Positions 1 through 11,162 of a DNA stretch of 64,000 nt are shown here, piece by piece. Under the pieces are notes generated by a model, which worked only from the letters and a program-made list of their open reading frames with translations, did not search any database and had not been told where the DNA came from. This DNA comes from Uranotaenia lowii. Its lineage: Eukaryota; Arthropoda; Insecta; Diptera; Culicidae. The position numbers were made by a program, and so were the translations under genes. The stretch's first letter is position 1. Each line of letters opens with the position of its first letter. The DNA is taken from NCBI RefSeq assembly GCF_029784155.1, contig NC_073692.1:370245160-370309159 (forward strand). Direction: 5' to 3'.

Positions 1-585
1 GCCGACTACAAGCAGCTTCCGGGACAGGAGTTTTATGCGGCAAAAGGAAGGGGAAAGGTAGCAGATATTTTCAAGCACATGAAACTGTCAAAGCTCGCGA
101 AGAAATATCTGGTTTGGCAAGCCATCTGTACCTGTGTCTTGAAAAGCAGCATTTTCATAGCTTCCGGGACTGTCAACCAAGAAATTTAGGTGAAAGAGTG
201 TTTGAATAAACGTCTGCTGCCTCTCCTGAAGAAACACGGTTGTTCCGTACTGTTTTGGCCGGATTTAGCATCTTGCTTTTACGGTAAAAAGGCCATGGAG
301 TGGTACGCCGCCATCAACGTGCAGGTGGTTCCCAGGTGAGAAATACTGGGCTATTGTCAAGCGGAACCTAAAGAAGACCAAAAAACAGCTAAGGACGAGC
401 AGCAGTTCAAGGCAAACTGGCTTTCTGCGGCGAAGAAGGGGGACAAGGTGGCTGTACAAAATCTAATGGCGGGGGTTAAGCGTAAGGCCCGGCAATTCGG
501 ATTTGGAAAAGCGGAAGCCTAACTGAATATTTTTCCTGAATTTTATACTAATTAAACTTGAAAAAGATCAGAAGATATCACCCTT
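1..585 (+). mobile_element. Tc1/mariner transposase remnant, C-terminal half and 3' terminal repeat
   Basis: Frame 1 (1-522) reads a Tc1/mariner DDE transposase from the ADYKQLPGQEF motif through KKYLVWQAIC, the second-Asp block VLFWPDLASCFYGKKAMEWY, and the C-terminal tail KRKARQFGFGKAEA ending at TAA 520-522. The 5' half lies before the window. It is dead: there is an in-frame TAG after TVNQEI, and an in-frame TGA after VQVVPR where the usual Pro/Glu-rich segment holding the third catalytic acidic residue is missing, so the frame jumps to EILGYCQAEP. The element seems to end at 585: TATCACCCTT followed by TA mirrors the AAGGGTGATA start of the related copy at 59356. Family assignment is firm; the exact end is inferred from that single comparison. 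Confidence 0.88.
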
Positions 586-589
586 TATT
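584..589 (-). promoter_or_regulatory. Candidate polyadenylation signal of fibrinogen gene A
   Basis: AATAAA on the minus strand, 90 nt past the gene A stop codon (679) and the first such hexamer there. It overlaps the end of the Tc1/mariner terminal repeat and its TA target site, so the transposon may supply the 3' end of the gene. Confidence 0.4.
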
Positions 590-678
590 CGTCTAAGACA
601 TATGAAAGTTGAACTATGTTGAAATCCATTTGCACTTGCCCCGGTGTACCTTACATATGTTTTCCACAGTAGAAATTT

Positions 679-1836
679 TTACTCCTTCGGCCTAATCATC
701 ATGCGCGATATCTTTAGTGACTTATAAGGACCGATACTGATGCTGACCATCCCTCTGGTATTTCTATCTGCTATATTTCCCAGATATAATCCGTTCAAGT
801 TGCTGAAAAATAAAATGATAACGGTGCATGTTTTTCAACAAATCAAACCCATCTTACCTCTGATAGCAATTATCATACCACCAGGCTCCACTGAATGTTT
901 CGGAACAGCTTTTACCGTAGCCATCATTATCAGCATCGAACGTTGAAAATTTCGATCCAACATGATACGCCAACGCGTCGCTTAAAACCCCTTCAAAGGA
1001 GCCAATCCGCAACAGCCGGTATTTATCTTCCGGTCCAGCCAACTGGAAATCGTCATACTTGTGAACATCTCCAAACTGGTTGAAGTCCTCGAAAACCACA
1101 TGCAGCTCGTGGCGTCTCGTTTTAACAATTTGGTAAACATGTTTCAGTCCCAGCCAAAATTCCCCTCGTAGATCGCCGAATCCTTGCTCGTAATCGGCCC
1201 AGCTGCGGAAAAAGTCCACCGATCCGTCGAATCGATTCTGGAAAACCGTCCAACCACCTCCGTCATGATCCTGATCGCAGAATACTTCAATCGGTTCCGA
1301 GGAATCATCCGGACGGATCTGGTAAACGCCACTTGGTTTATCGGATATGTCCGCACAACTTCTTGGAAAGTCCGTCGGCGACTGAGGTTGATTACAATAA
1401 ACATCCGGCAAAACGTTGATGACGATCGTGATGGAGTTGGCCGAGATGTTACCCAGCACCTGCAGATGTTGCAGAATCTGATCTTCCAGGCTCTTCGATC
1501 GATCGGATTCGTATTTCACCGGTTTGATATCATCCATGGTTGGAACAGGGCTATAAAAAGTTATATAATGACTCCTCATTCAAATGTCAAATTTAAGAAT
1601 GTAAATGACAAACATTGGACACAAAAACTAGGTTTCTATGGATTTGCAGAGTTACACTTTCCACCAAAAAAAAAGTTCCCTCACTTTAAAACCGGAATAG
1701 TTTTGATAACATCATCACTTTCATCGAGGTCCCAGGTCCGAAGTGACTCATCAGCCGATACTTTTCCAGTCTTGCCACAACTGCTTAGTTGCACGATTGC
1801 AAACGTTAAAATGATCAAAATTCGTAACTGTCTCAT
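679..1836 (-). CDS. Secreted fibrinogen-related protein (FREP), gene A
   Basis: Three exons: 1836-1685, 1550-858 and 802-679, with introns of 134 and 55 bp, both GT-AG and in phase 2. They join to 322 codons. Residues 1-20 (MRQLRILIILTFAIVQLSSC) form a signal peptide. A linker with SLEDQILQHLQ follows, then a fibrinogen C-terminal domain: CADI..SGVYQI, CDQDHDGGGWTVFQNRFDGS, GEFWLGLKH, the DADND calcium-site motif, GAWWYDNC and the canonical SNLNGLY. Mosquito FREPs of this class are secreted lectin-like proteins that bind carbohydrates or microbes; the function here is inferred from family. The start at 1836 is preferred over an in-frame ATG at 1863 because a TATA box at 1898-1891 puts transcription start near 1868, leaving almost no leader for the latter, and because genes B and C align from this Met. 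It is clearly diverged from B and C and is divergently oriented to B. Confidence 0.88.
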
Positions 1837-1890
1837 TCTTATTGATCCGCCAAACTTAATCACAATAATCCATTGGGAAAAGTTCGGACG

Positions 1891-1898
1891 ATTATATA
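1891..1898 (-). promoter_or_regulatory. TATA box of gene A
   Basis: TATATAAT on the minus strand, about 55 nt upstream of the gene A start codon. A duplicate of this promoter without its gene lies at 9159-9166. Confidence 0.55.
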
Positions 1899-2899
1899 CC
1901 CCGTTGTTGAGGTGTTAAGTAATCTAATCTCTTGAACACGCGGATATACCGAATCCGGTATTTCGTTATCAGAGCAACGAATGGAGTGAGTAGTTGACTT
2001 TCCAATATTGACCTCTGATTGCCACGCTTAGATAATAAATTATCTATTTTTTATCAAGAAAAAAAGCAAAATTTCATCGAACGCTTCGTTTAGCCAGAAT
2101 CACTGAATTCTTGGATTGAAGCGGATAGCTTTCGTTCGATCTGATTAGAATTTTGCCGGTTTGATACCGTCGATGGTACAAATAAGCTATACTGTCACTT
2201 TCATCAATTGGAGAATGCTAACGGCAAAAAAATGGACACTGAAAACCATTCGCTATCGACCCTTACTTTGAACTTTCTTATCAGTAGTCGGCTAAAATTA
2301 AACAAAATAATCTGTAGAGACTATTTTTGAGATTACATAGTCTAGCCGGGCTAAGTAATCTAATCTCTGGAACGCAGATATAGTAAGCTGGCCCCCTTCT
2401 GCTACTTTTTGATATCAATTTCCTATCTATTTCGGGGGAAAAAAGGTAAATCTACGTAATTGGAGGTTCATCAGCTGATCACTTTGATTGCTACCCAGGA
2501 TGCTACGGACTTTCCGGGAAAAGACTTAGTAACTTGAATCTGGGCACCAAAACGCTGTCACCATATCTTATTGATTTCGAATACAGCAATGTTTAGATTT
2601 GTTGTGCATTTCTAGATAATTATTCGATTCACTTTTGTGATCACATTCGAATTAATCAGTGTATTTTTTTTTCGAGATAATTGCAATCTGAACTCGCACA
2701 AACTTTGTAGTATGAGACCATTCTTGGAAGTTCATTCATAGATTTTCTCACCAATCGATTGGTAATCAGATTGGCGATGACGGATTGGAAGAATTTGGTG
2801 ATTGGGTTTAAGCAAGCGATTAGATTGTTTGGTATCTACTTCAAATAGAGCAACGGATACGTATCAGGGGACTATTTTGTTTGAGTCTGGCGAATAGAG
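1899..2899. other. Divergent intergenic region between genes A and B
   Basis: No coding sequence seen. It should hold both promoters. 1869-2150 is repeated at 9137-9405, and 2491-2899 at 12598-13006, each nearly unchanged. A STAT-type palindrome TTCCGGGAA lies at 2512-2520, about 380 bp before the gene B start, and is conserved at 12619-12627 before gene C. No clear TATA box is visible for gene B. Confidence 0.6.
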
Positions 2900-3933
2900 A
2901 TGCTCTACTCAAGAGTACTGTTTGTCTTCACAATTGCCTTTGTGCAGCTGCTAGGCAGTTTTGCAGAAGGAAAATCATCCAACGCTGACGTTGAAAAGAT
3001 AGATTATCTTAAGTAAGTACCTAGCTATAATTATAGTTCAACATATTTCCTGTCAATTCATCACAATGTACCTTTCTAAGCCCTACTCTAACGATTGACA
3101 ACAAATCTGACCGATCGAAAAGCCTGGAAGATCAAATTCTGCAGCACCTTCAAGTACTAGGAAATATCTCTGCCAACTCCATCACGATCGTCATCAACGT
3201 TTCACCGGATGTTTACTGTGACCAACCTCAACCTCCAACGGAGTTGCCTCGGAGTTGTGCGGACATTCCGGATCAACCTTCAGGTGTCTACCAGATCCGG
3301 CCGGAAGATTCGTCGGAAGCGCTGGAAGTATTCTGCGATCAGGATCACGACGGAGGAGGCTGGACGGTTTTCCAGAATCGATTCGACGGATCGGTGAACT
3401 TTTTCCGTAGATGGGACGACTACGAGCAAGGCTTCGGCGATCTACGGGGAGAATTCTGGCTGGGACTGAAACATATCCACGAAATGGTTAGAACGAAACG
3501 ACACGAGCTGCATATGGTTTTCGAGGATTTCGATGGATTTGGTGACGTCCAGAAGTTTGATGATTTTCAATTGGCTGGACCGAAAGATGATTATAGACTC
3601 GTGAAGCTCGGCTCATTCCATGGAACCCTGGAAGATGCACTGAGCTTTCATGTGGGCTGGAAATTTTCAACCGTTGACAAAGATAACGACTACAGCTGTG
3701 CTTTGGATATGGGTGGGGCCTGGTGGTACAGTGTTTGTTACAAAAGGTAAATTGCAAGGCATTTCGATACCTTCGGCAACCTAGCTAATCAAACTTATCA
3801 TTTTTACAGTAACTTAAACGCATATTACTTGGGAAAAGGCGCACAACCGGCTTACTCTGGTATGGTTACTACCGTTCTTGGTCCTTATAAGCCACTCAGG
3901 AGATCTCGAATGATGATTCGACCAAAGAAGTGA
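2900..3933 (+). CDS. Secreted fibrinogen-related protein (FREP), gene B
   Basis: Exons 2900-3012, 3081-3746 and 3810-3933; introns 68 and 63 bp, GT-AG, phase 2. They join to exactly 300 codons. Residues 1-22 are a signal peptide (MLYSRVLFVFTIAFVQLLGS). The fibrinogen C-terminal domain spans about 97-300, with the expected cysteine pairs C97/C123 and C244/C257, the GGGWTVFQNRFDGS core at 129-142, GEFWLGLKHIHEM at 161-173, the calcium-site motif D237-K-D239-N-D241 and GAWWYSVC at 250-257. SNLNAYY replaces the usual SNLNG-Y. N-glycosylation sequons are visible at N66 (NIS) and N77 (NVS). It differs from gene C by an 18-bp in-frame deletion just after the second exon starts, plus scattered substitutions. 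The role as a secreted pattern-recognition lectin is inferred from family. An AATAAA follows 18 nt after the stop. Confidence 0.92.
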
Positions 3934-3950
3934 GAAATTATTTGAAGCGA

Positions 3951-3956
3951 AATAAA
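3951..3956 (+). promoter_or_regulatory. Polyadenylation signal of gene B
   Basis: AATAAA 18 nt after the gene B stop codon. The equivalent hexamer sits at the same distance after gene C. Confidence 0.6.
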
Positions 3957-4474
3957 AATGTTCATGGAAATTAACGATTTTCTAATCAGAATATTCATAG
4001 CAAGAAACTATTTGAGCAATTATACAATAAATACAAAAAAAAACAAAACAAATTTCAGTAATAATTTGTCAATATAAAGATACATTAAATATTTGGTACA
4101 CTTGATCATTGTGCGTGAGGCATAAGAAGCGGGAATAAATTTAAGAAGATAATCTTTTCGGTCAAGTCGCATTGGAGAAAAAAAGAATTTTGGAACAAGA
4201 TGTTGTTTCACACAAGTCTTTCGATGATCGTAAGATGATGGGAGCTTCGAAAAAATATTATCAAGAGTGTATAAAAATATGTCGAACACAGCGCCAAAAT
4301 ACAATTTTACCCGAAGAAAATAATACCACAAGTATACCAATCAAATTGTTTTGGTTTGGTTTACGAATATGGTAGCTCAATCATTAGAAGTGCCAAACCT
4401 GAATGCATTCGAAAAACGCCCTGTCATGAAATATTGGCCAAGACTGTCCAACTAGTTTTGAAGCCATTCTAAGA
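3957..4474. other. Gene B 3' flank, duplicated at 14082-14599
   Basis: No gene recognised. 3957-4110 is only loosely similar to the gene C flank, whereas 4115-4474 is almost identical to 14237-14599. The open frame at 14294-14593 (99 codons, Lys/Arg/Cys-containing, no recognised domain) is broken here near 4320 by a one-base difference. That argues against its being a real gene. Confidence 0.55.
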
Positions 4475-7400
4475 AGTCGAGAAAGTTAAAAAAAAGTTAA
4501 AAGAGCCAAGAAAGTCAAGAAAGTCGAGAAAGTCAAGAGGGTCAAAATTGTCTAAAAAGTCAAGAAAGTCAAAAGAGTCAAGAAAGTCGAAAAAGAAAAG
4601 AAAATCCAGAAGGTCGAGAAAGTCAAGAAAATAAAGAAAATCAAGAAAGTCAAGAAGTCACGAAAAGATGATGAGAAGTCAAGAATGGCAAAAAAGGCAA
4701 GAAAGTCAAGAAAGTCAAGAAAGTCAAGAAAGTCAACAAATTCAAGTCAAGAAGTCCAAGAAAGTCACAAAAGTAAAAAAAGTCAAGAATGTCAAATATT
4801 TAAAGAAAGTCAGAAAAGTAAAAAAAGTCTAGAAAATCAAAAATGTCAAGAAAATAAAATGACGAGAAGGAAGAAAAGTCAAGAAAATCCTGAAAGTCAA
4901 AAAGGCCAAGATATCAACAGATTCAAAAGTCAAGAAAGACAAGAAGGTCAAGAAAGTCAAGAAGTCAAGAAAAACAATAAAGTCAAGAAAATCAAGAAAG
5001 TCTAAAATGCTAGGAAAGTCAAGAAAGTCAAGAAAGTAAAGAAAATCAAGAAAATCACAAAGGTCAGGAAAATCAAGAAAATCAAGAAAGCCAAGGAATA
5101 AATGAAAGTTAAGAAAGTCAAGCAAGTCAAGGAAGTCAAGAAGGTCAAGAAAGTCAAGAAAGTCGAGAAAGTCAAGCAAGAAAGTGAAGAAAGTCAAGAA
5201 TGTTAAGACAGTCAAGAAAGTCGAGAAAGTCAAGAAAATCAAGAATGTCATGAATGTTTAGAAAGTCAGGAGAGTCTAGAAAGTCAAGAAAATCAAAAGT
5301 CTAGAAGCGCAAGAAAGTCAAGAAAGTTAAGAATGCAAGAAAGTCAAGAAAGTCTCAATAAAGTCAAGGAGCCAAAAAAGTCAAGATGTCGGGGAATGTC
5401 AAAAAAGTCAAAAAGTCTGGACAGTCAAGAAAGTAAAAAAAAGTCAAGAAGGTCTAGAAAGTAAAGAAAGTCAAGAAAGTCAAGAAAGTCGAGAGAGCCA
5501 ATAAAGTCCATGAGCCAAAAAGTCAAGAAGTTAAAAATGTCAAGAAAAACACGACAGTCAAGAAAGCCAAGAAAATCAAGAGAATAAAAAAATCACGAAA
5601 TTCTAGAAATTCAAGAAAGTAAAGAAAGTCAAGAACGTCGAGAAAGTCAAGAAAGTCAAGAAAGTCACAAAAATCAAGAAAATAAAGAAAGTCAAAAAAG
5701 TATCAAAAGTCAAGAAAGTGAAGAAAATCAAGAAGGATAAGAAAGTCAAGAAAGTCAAGAAAATCAAGAATGTCAAGAAAGTCAAGAAAGTCAAGAAAGT
5801 CAAGAAAGTCAAGAAAGTCAAGAAAGTCGAGAAAGTCAAGAAAGTCAAGAAAGTCAAGAAAGTTGAGAAAGTCAAGAAAGTCAAGAAACTCAAACAAGTT
5901 AATAAAGCCAAGAATGTCAAGAAAGTCAAGAAAGTCAAGAAAGTCAAGAAAGCCAAGAAAACAAATAAAGTCAAGAAAGTCAAGAAAGTCAAAAGTCAGG
6001 AAAGTCAAGAAAGTCAAGTAAGCCTAAAAAGTCAAGAAAGTCAAGAATGTCAAAAAGTCAAGAAAGTCAGGAAAGTCAAAAAGTCGAGAAAGTCAAGAAA
6101 GCCAGAATTTTATTCGTATTTTCCTATCTTTCTTCTTTTGTCTTCAAAAATGAACTAGATATAAGTAAGCCTAAAGGTATGAGCCGTTTCAAATATATAA
6201 TTTACAAAAAAAAAGAAAGTCAGAAAGGCAAGAAAATCAAGAAAGGCATTGAATGTCGGGATAGTTAAGAAAATCTAGAAAGTCAAGAATGTCTGAAAAG
6301 TCGAGAAAGTCAGGAAAGCCAAGCAAGTCAAGAAAGCTAGTAAGTCAAGAAAGTCAAGAAAGCCAAAACAATGAAGAAAAACAATAGAGTCAAGAAAGTT
6401 AAGAAAGCCAAGAAAGTTTAAAAAAAAGAAGGTCAAGAAACTGAAGAATGTCGAAAAAATCAAGAAAATGAAGAAAGTCAAGCAAATCATGAAAGTCAAG
6501 AAAGTCATGAAAGTAAAAAAAGTTGAGAGTGTCAAAAATCTCAAGATAGTCAAGAAAGTCAAGAAAGTCAAGAGAGTCAAGAAAGTCAAGAAAGTCAAAA
6601 AAGTCAAGAAGGTCATGAATGTCAAAAAAGTCAAGAAAGTCAAGAATTTTAAGAAGGTTGAGAATATCAAGAAAGTCACGAAATTTCAGAGAGTCAAGAA
6701 AGTCAAGAAATTCACGAAAGTTAAAAAAGTCAAAAAAGTCAAAAAAGCAAGAAATTCAAGAAAGTCAAGCAAATCTAGTAACTTTCTCCAGAAATTCAAG
6801 AAAGTCCAGAAATTCAAGAAAGTCAAGAAAGTCAAGAAAGTCGAGAATGTCATGAAAGTCAGATAGTCAAGAAATTCAAGAATGTCAAAGAAGTCAACAA
6901 AGTCCAGAAAGTCAAGAAAGTCAAAACAGTCATCAAAATCAAGAAAATCGAGAAAGTAAATAAAAATTGAGAATTTCAAGAAAGTCAAGAAAAACAAGAA
7001 AGTCAAGATAGTCAAGAGAGCCAAGGAAGTCAAGAAAGACAAGACAGTCAAGAAAGTCAAGAAAGTCTAGAAAATCAAGAAAGTCAAGAAAGTCAAGGAT
7101 GTCAAGAAAACCAAGAAAGTCAAGAAAGTCAAGAAAGTCAAGAAAGCCAAGGAAGCCAAAGAAGTAAAAAAAGTCAAGAAAGTTAAAAATGTTAAAAAAA
7201 GTCAAGAAATTCAAAAAGTCGATAAAAGTCAAGGAAATCAATAAAGTCGAGAATGACGAAAAAATCAAGAAAATCGGAAAGTAAAAAATTACTTAAGACA
7301 AAAAAGTCAAGAACGTCAAAAAAGTCAAACAATTAAAAAAAAAAATCAAAAAAATTAAGGGAATTAAGAAAGTCAAGGAAGTCAAGTGAGTCAAGTTAGT

Positions 7401-8265
7401 CAAGAAAGCCAAGAAAGTCAAGAAAGTCAAAAAAGTCAAGAAAGTGAAGAAACTCAAGAAAGTCAAGAAAGTCAAGAAAGTCAAGAAAGTCAAGAAATTC
7501 AAGAAAGTCAAGAAAGTCAAGAAAGTCAAGAAATTCAAGAAAGTCAAGATAGTCAAGAAAGTCAAGAAAGTCAAGAAAGTCAAGAAAGTCAAGAAAGTCA
7601 AGAAAGTCAAGAAAGTCAAGAAAGTCAAGAAAGTCAAGAAAGTCAAGAAAGTCAAAAAAGTCAAGAAAGTCAAGAAAGTCAAGAAAGTCGAGAAAGTCAA
7701 GAAAGTCAAGAAAGTCAAGAACGTCAAGAAAGTCAAGAAAGTCAAGAAAGTCAAGAAAGTCGAGAAAGTCAAGAAAGTCAAGAAAGTCAAGAAAGTCGAA
7801 AAAATCAAGAATCAAGAAAATTAAGAAGGTCAAGAAAGCCAGGAATGTTTAAAAAAAACAAGAAAGTCAAGAAAATCAAGACAGTTAAGAAAGTCAAAAG
7901 TTAAGAAAGTCAAGAAAATTAAGAAAGTCGAAAAAATCAAGAAAGTCAAGAAAGTTCTGAAAGTCAAGAAAGTAAAGAAAGTCAAGAATGTTAAGAAAGT
8001 CAAGAAAGTCAAGAAAGTCAAGAAAGTCAAGAAAGTCAAGAAAGTCAAGAAAGTCAAGAAAGTCAAGAAAGACAAGGAAGTCAAAAAAGTCAAGAAAATC
8101 AATTAAATTCAGAAATTCGAGAAAGTCAAGAAAGTCAAGAAAGTCAAGCAAGTCGAGAAAGTCAGGAAAGCCTTGAAAGTCGAGAAAGCCCAGAAAGCCA
8201 AGAAAGTCAAGACAGGTAAAAAAGTCAAGAAAGTCAAATCAGTCAAGAAAGTCATCTTCAATTGA
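4475..8265 (+). repeat. 9-bp satellite (AAGTCAAGA)n, array 1
   Basis: About 3.8 kb of a diverged 9-bp tandem repeat with consensus AAGTCAAGA. It is purest at about 7480-7800 and 7990-8080 and frayed towards the edges; unit variants include AGTCGAGAA, AAATCAAGA and AAGTTAAGA. A non-repeat island at 6105-6210 interrupts it. The repeat length is divisible by three, so several frames stay open and encode meaningless KVK, SQE or RKS repeats; I do not call genes here. The same satellite recurs at 14600-15780 and, inverted, at 17145-17720 and 31435-35700. Confidence 0.95.
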
Positions 8266-8324
8266 AGAAGTATCATTAACAATTAATTCGGAAGTGCATT
8301 TGGAAAATGCTTGGCAATTGACTT

Positions 8325-9131
8325 TCATACAAACTGTTCATGACATATTCCAAGTTGAAAGCGAAACGGAGTTCGTATGGGATCAGTTAGTATTGTATAA
8401 AACTTGCCCAAGTATATACGGCCCTGAAGGACACCAGCTCTAATGGGTGTCCTTTCAGAGCATGAATTTTGATAGCTTACTTGTAAGGCTCGGGTAGTCA
8501 AGTTATTTTGAATAATTTTAGTGAGATATACAGGAAAATCAAATCGAGCTAATTTAGCTACTAAACCTTTGTGCCAAACACTGTCAAATGCTTTTTCAAT
8601 ATCTAGAAGAGCAACACCAGTTGAAAATTCTTCAGATTTGCTAGCGTTAATCATATTAGTTACACTCAAAAGTTTATGTGTAGTAGAATGTCCATGACGA
8701 AAACCAAATTGATCATCAGGGAAAATAGAATTCTGATTAATGTGAATCATCATTCTATTAAAAAAAAAATCTCTCAAATAGTTTACTCAAAGAAGGAAAC
8801 CAACTAATTGGTTAATAACTTGAAGGCACTGAAGAATTTTTTGCTATTTGTTGGGAAAATAAGCCAAGTGAAACATATATTGAAGATTTTGACTAAAACA
8901 TTTAAAGTGCTTTCAGCAACTTTTTAATAAGAATATAGAAAATCCCATCTTCCCCCGGAGCTTTCATATTTTTAAATTGTTTGAAAATCAATTTAAGTTC
9001 ATCAATATTTGTCTGACAGGAACTTTAAAATACATTTTGCTTAGAAATAATATCATCAAATTCTAGGGAAATTTGAGCATCAATTGGACTTACAACGTTT
9101 AAATTAAAATCATGAGCAGACTCAAACTGTT
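8325..9131 (-). mobile_element. Jockey-like LINE reverse transcriptase fragment (degraded)
   Basis: Minus-strand reading gives RT blocks in the right order: MKAPGEDGI near 8970, a PSLSKLFER block near 8785-8805, then an open stretch 8777-8325 with NRMMIHINQNSIFPDDQFGF, STGVALLDIEKAFDSVWHKG (RT motif A with its catalytic Asp), and SERTPIRAGVLQGRIYLG (a worn motif B). The catalytic FADD box is absent: homology stops at 8325, where the satellite resumes. Stops and frame changes upstream show it is dead. The phrasing is typical of Jockey-clade elements of mosquitoes. It directly abuts the duplication breakpoint at 9137. Confidence 0.82.
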
Positions 9132-9136
9132 ATGAC

Positions 9137-9405
9137 TCCATTGGGAAAAGTTTGGACGATTATATACCCCGTTGTTGAGGTGTTTAATAATCTAATCTCT
9201 TGAACACGCGGATATACCGAATCCGGTATCTCGTTATCAGAGCAACGAATGGAGTGAGTAGTTGACTTTCCAATATTGACCTCTGATTGCCACGCTTAGA
9301 TAATAAATTATCTATTTTTTATCAAGAAAAAAAGCAAAATTTCATCGAACGCTTCGTTAAGCCAGAATCACTGAATTCATGGATTGAAGTGGATAGCTTT
9401 CGGAT
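9137..9405. repeat. Orphan copy of the gene A promoter (segmental duplication)
   Basis: Near-identical to 1869-2150, including the minus-strand TATATAAT at 9159-9166. Gene A sequence itself is absent: homology begins at TCCATTGGG (1869 and 9137), just upstream of the gene A start, and the neighbouring DNA is the LINE fragment. It marks one end of the duplicated unit that contains gene C. Confidence 0.85.
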
Positions 9406-9417
9406 AGCAAATAAGCT

Positions 9418-11160
9418 ACACCCTTAGAAAATCGTACACAAAATTATGTAAAAAGAAGTCAAAACAACCCGTAAGTGCAGGAAGCCACTAGTATGTTAGG
9501 ATGATACGAAAAATTATGTAGTAAGGTTGGTACGGACGAGTATGTAGAAAGTACGCAAAAGAACGTAGGGATCTGTGAACTGAAAAGTATGTTAAAATCA
9601 CATAAATTAGGAAAATTTCTGAATTTAAATTAGAAATTTAGAAGCAGGGATATTTTCCTTAGAATTGAATCATTTTTTTGGATTATGCTAATTTATTGTC
9701 AAACTATAAAATTACAGCAAACTGGCTCCGTTGGTCCACCTGAGAAGTTCTTCGCTGGGGATAATGATGGGTAAACCAGAAACCACCGTTATATCATTGG
9801 TCACTTCAGCACATCGGTTAGCTTGGGTTGGTCATTGGGCTGCAGATTCTGGGGCTGGGTGTCCAGCGGACCCGGGATTGGCCAATGAGGTTGTCAATCC
9901 TATAGAAGAAAGAAATGGTCAAAAAACGGCTAAAATTTAAAAAAAAATAAATATTACCAATTTTTTTTTTGGTTTGCTTTGTTGCGACCGGGACTATGGT
10001 GGAATTGGCATGTTTCTTCGGGACCTAGAGGAAACCAACAACTTTCCTAAAATTTTGGACAAAAATTGAATTGACATACAGCCGAAAAAAATGTTTTCAA
10101 ACTTACCGAGAGGAGCGAAGAAATTTTGAGGCCGCAACTATGGTGGAATCAGATTGTTGAATCGTCTATGATAGCGTTTCCCCAGTGGAAACGATAACAA
10201 CTATCCTAAAATTAAGGAGATGAATTAAAAAAAAAAAAACATTCAGCAGAAATAATGTTACCAAACTTACCGAGAGAAATTTTTTCTGTTTTCGCAAAGA
10301 CTTATGGGGAAGTTCTGCAAAAGTTGTTGCGTGCGCGCAAGTAGGATGCAAATAACAGACTGACTCCTGGTGGTGCGAGTGAGAAGCAAAACGCCGTCAA
10401 CTACAAATTTACTTAAAATCAAAGTTCTTTCTACGTAGAGGGTTTTGTAGAATAGAAAGAACTGACAAAGTATGTAATTTCTGAAACCCACTTCTACGTT
10501 AAAGTTGTCGAACTTCAAAGTATGTACACCCAAAATTCAGCCTCTGTGCCAATAGCGTGTAGTCAATTTCATAGCATCATTGGTACAAGAAGATAACGCG
10601 ACCGGCACTGATTCGATTTGCGCCGGCATTAACCTCCCAGCGCAACCGAATTGCGTATGTCTGAATGAAACAAAATAAAAACGTTTTCGGGTCCCTCCCC
10701 ATCGCATCACAAGCCGAAGAAGGATGGAAATAAATACCGGCCAACACCAGGCAGCCAGCGAACCGAGCACTGTGCGTGTGAATGTAGCAAAAGCAACAAC
10801 AAAAACATCCTTCTAATTCAATCAACCGGCAAACACGGCTAAGCTGTGCGTGTGTATGTAGCAAAAGCAACAACAAAAACATTCCTTCAATTCACCGGCA
10901 AACAACACCGGCCAAGCTGCCCGGCTTTAGCAGCTGTGTATATGTAGCGTGTGTATGTAATAGCAGGCAGTAAGCAAAGCACAGTTCTCATTCAATGGGT
11001 TTCCCGTTCCTTCACTCCCGTTCCCTTTCCCATTTCCATCTTAAGGCAAAGGAATGCATTGAAAGGAGGCCAAACGCCGGGAAGCCGCTGTTGTACGTTT
11101 TTTGTGATTGATCGGTAACAGAAATCCTATGACAAATATACCTCGTCCTGCGTGAAGCTC
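9418..11160. other. Inserted DNA within the duplicate unit; two short tandem repeats, no gene recognised
   Basis: Absent from the first duplicate, where 2195-2490 occupies this place. 9985-10110 and 10130-10285 are imperfect direct repeats (shared ACTATGGTGGAAT, CCTAAAATT and CTTACCGAGAG). 10771-10844 and 10845-10919 are a 74-bp direct repeat (shared ATGTAGCAAAAGCAACAAC). The short open frame at 9731-9940 has no recognisable domain. No transposase or host exon is evident. Confidence 0.5.
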
Positions 11161-11162
11161 GA

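Noticed and set aside
1834..1863. Gene A start at ATG 1863 (adds MIKFGGSIR)
   Set aside because: It lies almost at the expected transcription start from the TATA box at 1898-1891, and homologues align from the Met at 1836.
1184..1918. 244-codon plus-strand frame
   Set aside because: Antisense shadow of gene A exons 1 and 2.
4685..8176. KVK, SQE and FLT/FLD repeat proteins, possibly silk-like or antifreeze-like
   Set aside because: Degenerate satellite with all frames partly open on both strands and no signal peptide or conserved ends.
4475..8265. CRISPR array
   Set aside because: Regular spacing is only 9 bp, there are no unique spacers, no cas genes, and the genome is eukaryotic.
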